Assembly (NCBI RefSeq): GCF_030167925.1
Contig: NZ_JASKUT010000001.1
Coordinates: forward strand, 992,001-1,056,000
Length of the DNA: 64,000 nt
Direction of reading: 5' to 3'
Origin: Paenibacillus silviterrae
GTDB taxonomy: Bacteria; Bacillota; Bacilli; Paenibacillales; NBRC-103111
Under the pieces are notes generated by a model, which worked only from the letters and a program-made list of their open reading frames with translations, had not been told where the DNA came from and did no database searches. This document shows positions 60,561 to 64,000 of the stretch, one piece after another. Position 1 is the first letter of the stretch; every line of letters starts with the position of its first letter. The position numbers and the translations under genes are program-made.

Positions 60561-60741
60561 TTTCCTTAAGCTGCCGAAGCAGGTCGCGCAGTTCATTGAC
60601 CTTCTCGGTAATGATATCGGAGTAGGCGATTTTGCCAAGCTCGATAAAATCCGCCCGAAGAATGATCATCAGATCATCGATCGTCTCCAGCGCACTGGCA
60701 GCATCGATATGAAGCTTGGTCTGTTTCCTGCCGGCTGTCAT
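60553..60741 (-). CDS. Possible small helical protein, 62 aa
   Basis: An open frame of 62 codons with regular heptad-like leucine/isoleucine spacing (DLMIILRADFIELGKI; NELRDLLRQLKEMK). It is divergent from the MerR/CarH gene. The ribosome binding site is weak (gaagcggg). It recalls small Spo0E-like or other helical hairpin proteins in size, but the Spo0E SQxxD motif is absent. It may be real because it fills the space between two genes without overlap, but evidence is limited. Confidence 0.45.
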   Translation of the reverse strand: MTAGRKQTKLHIDAASALETIDDLMIILRADFIELGKIAYSDIITEKVNELRDLLRQLKEMK

Positions 60742-60757
60742 CTAATCGGCCCGCTTC

Positions 60758-60786
60758 TTGTATAAGGTTTGTAAATAGTTTATAAT
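60758..60786 (+). promoter_or_regulatory. Promoter of the CarH-like gene
   Basis: TTGTAT (60758-60763) and a perfect TATAAT (60781-60786) with a 17-nt spacer, 34 nt before the start codon. CarH-type proteins often repress such promoters, including their own. Confidence 0.65.
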
Positions 60787-60819
60787 GAGGTCAGCTTGCC
60801 GTTTCGGGGGTACATCCGG

Positions 60820-61767
60820 ATGACACAAAGACTATTTACGATTAAAGAGGCCGCTCTGCGCACGGGCCTGTCTACTCAGCTGATCCGTAAATGGGAGGAG
60901 CGTTACGATGCCGTAACGCCCTCCCGTTTTCCTAACGGCTATCGCGGGTATACGAAGCAGGATATGGAGACGCTGCTCTGGCTGAAGAGCAAGGTCGACG
61001 AGGGCGTGCCCATCGGCTTGGCTGTGCAGGAACGGAAGCAGCAGCTGGAGGAAGGGGAGCAGACAGGATCGACGACTCCTCAGGAGGAGGGTATCGCCAC
61101 CTTCCACGTAGAAGGATCGCCCGGTGAGGCGAAAGACTACCGGGAGAAGCTGATCTCGCTGTTTCTCCGGTTGGATCAGTCCGGCTCGCAGCGGTTCTTT
61201 GATCAGCTGCTGGCGCTTCACCATATGGACTTCGTGCTGCTGCAGGTGCTGGCTCCCGCGCTGGTCGATATCGGGGAGCGATGGGAACGGGGGGAAATAT
61301 CCGAATATCAGGAGCATTTCGGCAGTCATTTCGTAAGGGAGAGGCTGCTTGCCCTAAGGAACCTATACCATCGTGCAACGGATACGCCGCTCGTTGTGAC
61401 CGCCTGCTCACCTAAGGAGCGCCATGAGCTGGGCGTTTTATTCTTCGGCTATTTTGCGCTTCAGCAGGGCTTTCAGATTGTGTATTTGGGGGCGGCTCCT
61501 TCGGAGAAGGGCATCTTCGATTGTTTGGAGCAGCTCAAGCCGGCCGCCTTCGCCTTCGGCTCCTCCTCATCCGAGCTATTGAAGGAGGCCATCCCCTTTT
61601 ACCTGGAGCTTGACCGGCGTATACAACAGCTGGAGCTCGCTACGAAGGTATTCATCGGCGGCAGGGCGATCGATCGGGATGAACTGCTGACCGGTACCGA
61701 GGCTATTCACTTGGTAGCCGGGGATGCCCAAGAAACCGTACAGAAAATCAAGAAGCTGATTGTTTAG
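60820..61767 (+). CDS. MerR-family regulator with B12-binding domain, CarH-like photoreceptor
   Basis: A 315-aa protein with three parts: a MerR winged helix (about 1-75; RLFTIKEAALRTGLSTQLIRKWEERY, given as FTIKEAALRTGLS), a helical B12-cap domain and a C-terminal Rossmann cobalamin domain. It has the CarH light-sensing signature W-x9-EH (W155, E165, H166) and the lower axial histidine in ERHELG (H202), matching T. thermophilus W131/E141-H142/H177 in spacing, and a late FIGGRA. CarH binds adenosylcobalamin and DNA in the dark and releases DNA in light. Targets here are unknown. The start follows GGGGGT. Confidence 0.9.
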   Translation: MTQRLFTIKEAALRTGLSTQLIRKWEERYDAVTPSRFPNGYRGYTKQDMETLLWLKSKVDEGVPIGLAVQERKQQLEEGEQTGSTTPQEEGIATFHVEGSPGEAKDYREKLISLFLRLDQSGSQRFFDQLLALHHMDFVLLQVLAPALVDIGERWERGEISEYQEHFGSHFVRERLLALRNLYHRATDTPLVVTACSPKERHELGVLFFGYFALQQGFQIVYLGAAPSEKGIFDCLEQLKPAAFAFGSSSSELLKEAIPFYLELDRRIQQLELATKVFIGGRAIDRDELLTGTEAIHLVAGDAQETVQKIKKLIV

Positions 61768-61770
61768 CAT

Positions 61771-61839
61771 AAAAAAGATCGCACCTCGTGGATCCGGGAA
61801 GATTTACCTTCTCCGGCCATGGGGAGCGATCTTTTTTGG
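61771..61839. terminator. Bidirectional terminator between the CarH-like gene and rqcH
   Basis: AAAAAAGATCGC and GCGATCTTTTTT form a long outer stem with additional inner pairing; A- and T-runs serve both convergent genes. Confidence 0.88.
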
Positions 61840-61854
61840 TAACGGTCCGGCTCT

Positions 61855-63600
61855 TTATTTCACAGCGACCGGCAGCTGCTTGATTTGCTCGGCACTCGGG
61901 GTAATATAGAGCGTCTTCTGATGATCGTAGATGACAAAACCGGGCTTGGCTCCGCTCGGCTTGCGAACGTGCTTGATCAAGGTGAAGTCGACGGGAACCT
62001 GGCTTGATTCCTTGGCTTGGCTGTAGTAGGCGGCGAGCTGAGCCGCTTCGCTAAGGGTAGCTTCACCGTACTGAGCGCTTCGAATGACCACGTGGGAGCC
62101 CGGAATATCCTTTGTATGGAGCCACGTGTCCGACGGATGGGCGAGACGGTTCGTCAGATATTCGTTCTGTGTATTGTTTTTTCCTACATAGATCGGAATC
62201 CCCTCGCTGGAAGTGAAGCAGGACAGCTGGGGCTTCGCATTCGGCTTTTTCTTGCGGCCCTTCTTGTCCCGGTTTCTTAAGTAGCCCTGTTCGACCAGCT
62301 CCTCGCGGATTTCCTCTACATCGCTCAGCGCGGCGCTGCTCAGCTGCTGCAGCACATTGTCCAGATAGCGGATTTCCTCATGGGCCTGCTCCATTTGCTC
62401 TTTTACGGCAATCAGGCTGTTCTTGCTTTTGGTATATTTCTTAAAATAACGCTGGGCATTTTCGGAGGGAGAGAGCAGAGGGTCCAGCTCGATTCGAATC
62501 GGGCGCTGCTCTTCATCATAATAATTGATGACCTCGATGTCCTTCATGCCTTTCTCGATCAAATGCATGGACGCCGTCAGCAGCTCGCCGAGGATTCGGA
62601 ACTTATCGGCATGCTTCGCTTCCTCCAGCGTTTCCTCCAGCTTTTCGAGTTTTTTTACATTTTTGCTCCGTTCGTTCGTAAGCAGCTTCAGCAGGTCGGA
62701 AACCCGCTGCTTCACGGTATCCCGCTCCGCCTTGTCTCCGTAGTAGGCTTCGAGGCAGCGGCTCACCGAATCGAACGCGGCGATGGGCTCGCCCATATGC
62801 GTCAGCTCCACGACGGAGAATACCAGCTTGCCGCTTTTCGCTCCCTCGTAGATCGCAGGGATCGGTCCCTGACTCCGCAGTCGCTCCATCATTTCCGTAA
62901 AGGGCTTCCAGAGAAGCTCGAGCTCTCCTGTATGCTCTGTCATTCCAGCCCGGTATACGATCTCCTTAGCGACCAAGGGACTGAGTCCGCTGAAGCGGCC
63001 GACCAGCCTCTGCTCCAGGCTAAGCGCCAAATCTTCGATATCGGAGGTCAACGCTTGGAGGAATTGCTCCTTCGTTACCTCGAAGGGATTTACTTTATGC
63101 TGCTCCGGCGGCGCTGTGTAGGTGCTTCCGGGCATAACGACCCGATAGCTGCTGATTGCGGGGGTTACATGGTGGATCCCGTCCAGGATCATCCCGGTGG
63201 CAGGGTCGAGCAGGATCAGATTGCTGTGCCGGCCCATAATCTCGATGACCAGCGTTTTGACGCTGACATCCCCCAGCTCATCGCGCTGACGCACCTGCAT
63301 GTGGATCACCCGTTCCAAGCCCGGCTGGGTGATCGCTTCGATGATGCCGCCTTCGCAGTGCTTTCTCAGCAGCATACAGAACATCGGCGCTTCCATCGGA
63401 TTCATATAGCTCATCTCCGTATAATGAACCCGCGGATACGTTGGATTGGCGGACAGCAGCAGCTTGACATTGCCCTGCTTTGCCCTTGTTTGCAAAACGA
63501 TATCATTGCCTGTAGGCATATGAATTTTATTGATTCTGCTGCCGACACAGCCTTGCAGCTCCTGCACCAGGCTGTGTACGACCAGACCGTCTAACGACAT
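61855..63600 (-). CDS. rqcH: RqcH, ribosome quality-control NFACT protein
   Basis: A 581-aa protein of the NFACT/Rqc2 family. It binds obstructed 50S-nascent chain complexes and recruits tRNA-Ala to add alanine tails marking the peptide for degradation. The N-terminal NFACT-N domain (SLDGLVVHSLVQEL; PMFCMLLRKHCEGG; EIMGRHSN), a central coiled coil (about 305-430) and the C-terminal NFACT-R domain (HPSDTWLHTKDIPGSHVVIR) are complete. The conserved DR pair of B. subtilis RqcH (D97-R98) reads ER (E96-R97). It was once annotated as a fibronectin-binding protein. Confidence 0.95.
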   Translation of the reverse strand: MSLDGLVVHSLVQELQGCVGSRINKIHMPTGNDIVLQTRAKQGNVKLLLSANPTYPRVHYTEMSYMNPMEAPMFCMLLRKHCEGGIIEAITQPGLERVIHMQVRQRDELGDVSVKTLVIEIMGRHSNLILLDPATGMILDGIHHVTPAISSYRVVMPGSTYTAPPEQHKVNPFEVTKEQFLQALTSDIEDLALSLEQRLVGRFSGLSPLVAKEIVYRAGMTEHTGELELLWKPFTEMMERLRSQGPIPAIYEGAKSGKLVFSVVELTHMGEPIAAFDSVSRCLEAYYGDKAERDTVKQRVSDLLKLLTNERSKNVKKLEKLEETLEEAKHADKFRILGELLTASMHLIEKGMKDIEVINYYDEEQRPIRIELDPLLSPSENAQRYFKKYTKSKNSLIAVKEQMEQAHEEIRYLDNVLQQLSSAALSDVEEIREELVEQGYLRNRDKKGRKKKPNAKPQLSCFTSSEGIPIYVGKNNTQNEYLTNRLAHPSDTWLHTKDIPGSHVVIRSAQYGEATLSEAAQLAAYYSQAKESSQVPVDFTLIKHVRKPSGAKPGFVIYDHQKTLYITPSAEQIKQLPVAVK

Positions 63601-63665
63601 AACTGGACAACTCCGTTTCTATACAAAAAGACTTAAGTCGTGCTCTTTTCTAATGATGCCATAGC

Positions 63666-64000
63666 TTAGCGGTTTACATCAATGACGATTCTCCCGGTGG
63701 TGCGCCCCTGAACGATGTCCTCGGCTGCTTGAGGCAGCTCGCGGAAAGGAAGAACCGTCATGAGGCTCTCCAGCCGCTCCTTCGGGAGCAGCTCGGCAAG
63801 GCGAGACCAGGCGGCCTCCCGAAGCTCAAGAGGTGCCATAACGGAGTCGATCCCCAGCAAGTTCACGCCCCTCAATATTAAAGGATATACGGTTGTCTGC
63901 AGGGAGGAGCCGCCCACCAAGCCGCAGGCGGCAATGCTGCTGCCGTAAGCCATTCTGCTGAGTAGCGACGCTAAGGTGTCGCCGCCGACGGTGTCGACCG
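63666..64000 (-). CDS. AcuI/YhdH-type quinone oxidoreductase, C-terminal part (partial)
   Basis: The 3' end of a gene running off the right edge; 111 codons are visible with no stop to 64000. The segment DTVGGDTLASLLSRMAYGS with GLVGG and LRGVNLLGIDSV, then GRTTGRIVIDV at the end, matches the C-terminal Rossmann part of the YhdH/YhfP (AcuI, acrylyl-CoA reductase-like) group of medium-chain dehydrogenases. The internal Met at 63953 is not the start. The substrate is not deducible from this part. Confidence 0.88.
   Translation of the reverse strand, partial: VDTVGGDTLASLLSRMAYGSSIAACGLVGGSSLQTTVYPLILRGVNLLGIDSVMAPLELREAAWSRLAELLPKERLESLMTVLPFRELPQAAEDIVQGRTTGRIVIDVNR

Noticed and set aside
60553..60741. 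Small frame as a Spo0E-family phosphatase
   Set aside because: The size fits but the SQxxD signature is missing, so only a generic small helical protein is reported.
62380..63594. Plus-strand open frame of 404 codons opposite rqcH
   Set aside because: It mirrors rqcH codons and has no ribosome binding site or recognisable domain.
1..64000. Mobile elements, prophage, CRISPR arrays, tRNA or rRNA genes
   Set aside because: No transposase, integrase, phage structural gene, spaced direct repeats, cloverleaf or rRNA signature was recognised on either strand.

Overview
The window reads as a chromosomal segment of a spore-forming, Gram-positive Bacillales bacterium, most likely Paenibacillus or a close relative. 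The evidence is strong AAGGAGG-type ribosome binding sites, frequent TTG/GTG starts, a tyrosyl T-box leader, CcpA, RicF/YlbF, YlbG, YlaN, AcuA/AcuC, a zinc-free-type S4, roughly half G+C, and dense operons closed by strong intrinsic terminators. I see no rRNA, tRNA, CRISPR array, insertion sequence or prophage, so this looks like core chromosome with some lineage-specific accessory genes. Two gene sets recall Bacillus subtilis order: ccpA / acuC-acuA / acsA / tyrS / rpsD, and ylaN / ftsW / CBS protein (YlbB-like) / ylbF / ylbG.

Layout. 0-5 kb: a DesK/LiaS-type two-component system (regulator cut by the window edge) divergent from a three-gene ABC-2 exporter; the set resembles the LnrJK-LnrLMN linearmycin-resistance system. 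5-12 kb: an unknown Paenibacillus-type gene, then a LacI regulator, a LarA-superfamily racemase/epimerase, an FGGY gluconokinase, a mannonate-oxidoreductase-like SDR and 6-phosphogluconate dehydrogenase, which together suggest an aldonate route into the pentose phosphate pathway. 12-19 kb: shikimate kinase, rhodanese, chromate transporter, a CrcB/FluC pair, a divergent EPSP synthase, a C39-like protease, a CoA-binding protein, ThiE and a glutamine-rich repeat protein. 19-28 kb: a GlcNAc-type PTS permease with its own Enzyme I, DJ-1 protein, VanZ protein, zinc-finger protein, ccpA, mtnN and glycyl-tRNA synthetase.

28-42 kb: the acetate module (acuA-acuC divergent from acsA, with a cre-like site), a class A PBP with fibronectin domains, the tyrS T-box and tyrS, rpsD with a long leader, a lipoprotein, a VTT-domain protein, an M29 aminopeptidase, an HPr-like protein lacking the catalytic histidine region, and ylaN. 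42-50 kb: Ca2+/H+ antiporter, an atypical SDR, Asp23 family protein, yugN-ftsW, M20 amidohydrolase, CBS protein, Gfo/Idh/MocA oxidoreductase and a secreted nuclease. 50-64 kb: a bacterial XPB helicase translationally coupled to a helicase-associated partner, ricF, asparaginase, ylbG, an orphan gene, a LysR regulator, PHP phosphoesterase, gtaB and ugd (UDP-glucuronate supply), a CarH-like B12 photoreceptor/repressor, rqcH, and the 3' part of an AcuI/YhdH-type dehydrogenase.

Most notable for follow-up are the XPB/partner module and its shared domain, the CarH-type regulator without carotenoid genes nearby, the His-less HPr-like protein in a genome region also carrying ccpA, the LarA/SDR/gluconokinase operon, and the EPSP synthase with substitutions at positions linked to glyphosate sensitivity. 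All functional assignments are from reading sequence; no database search was run.
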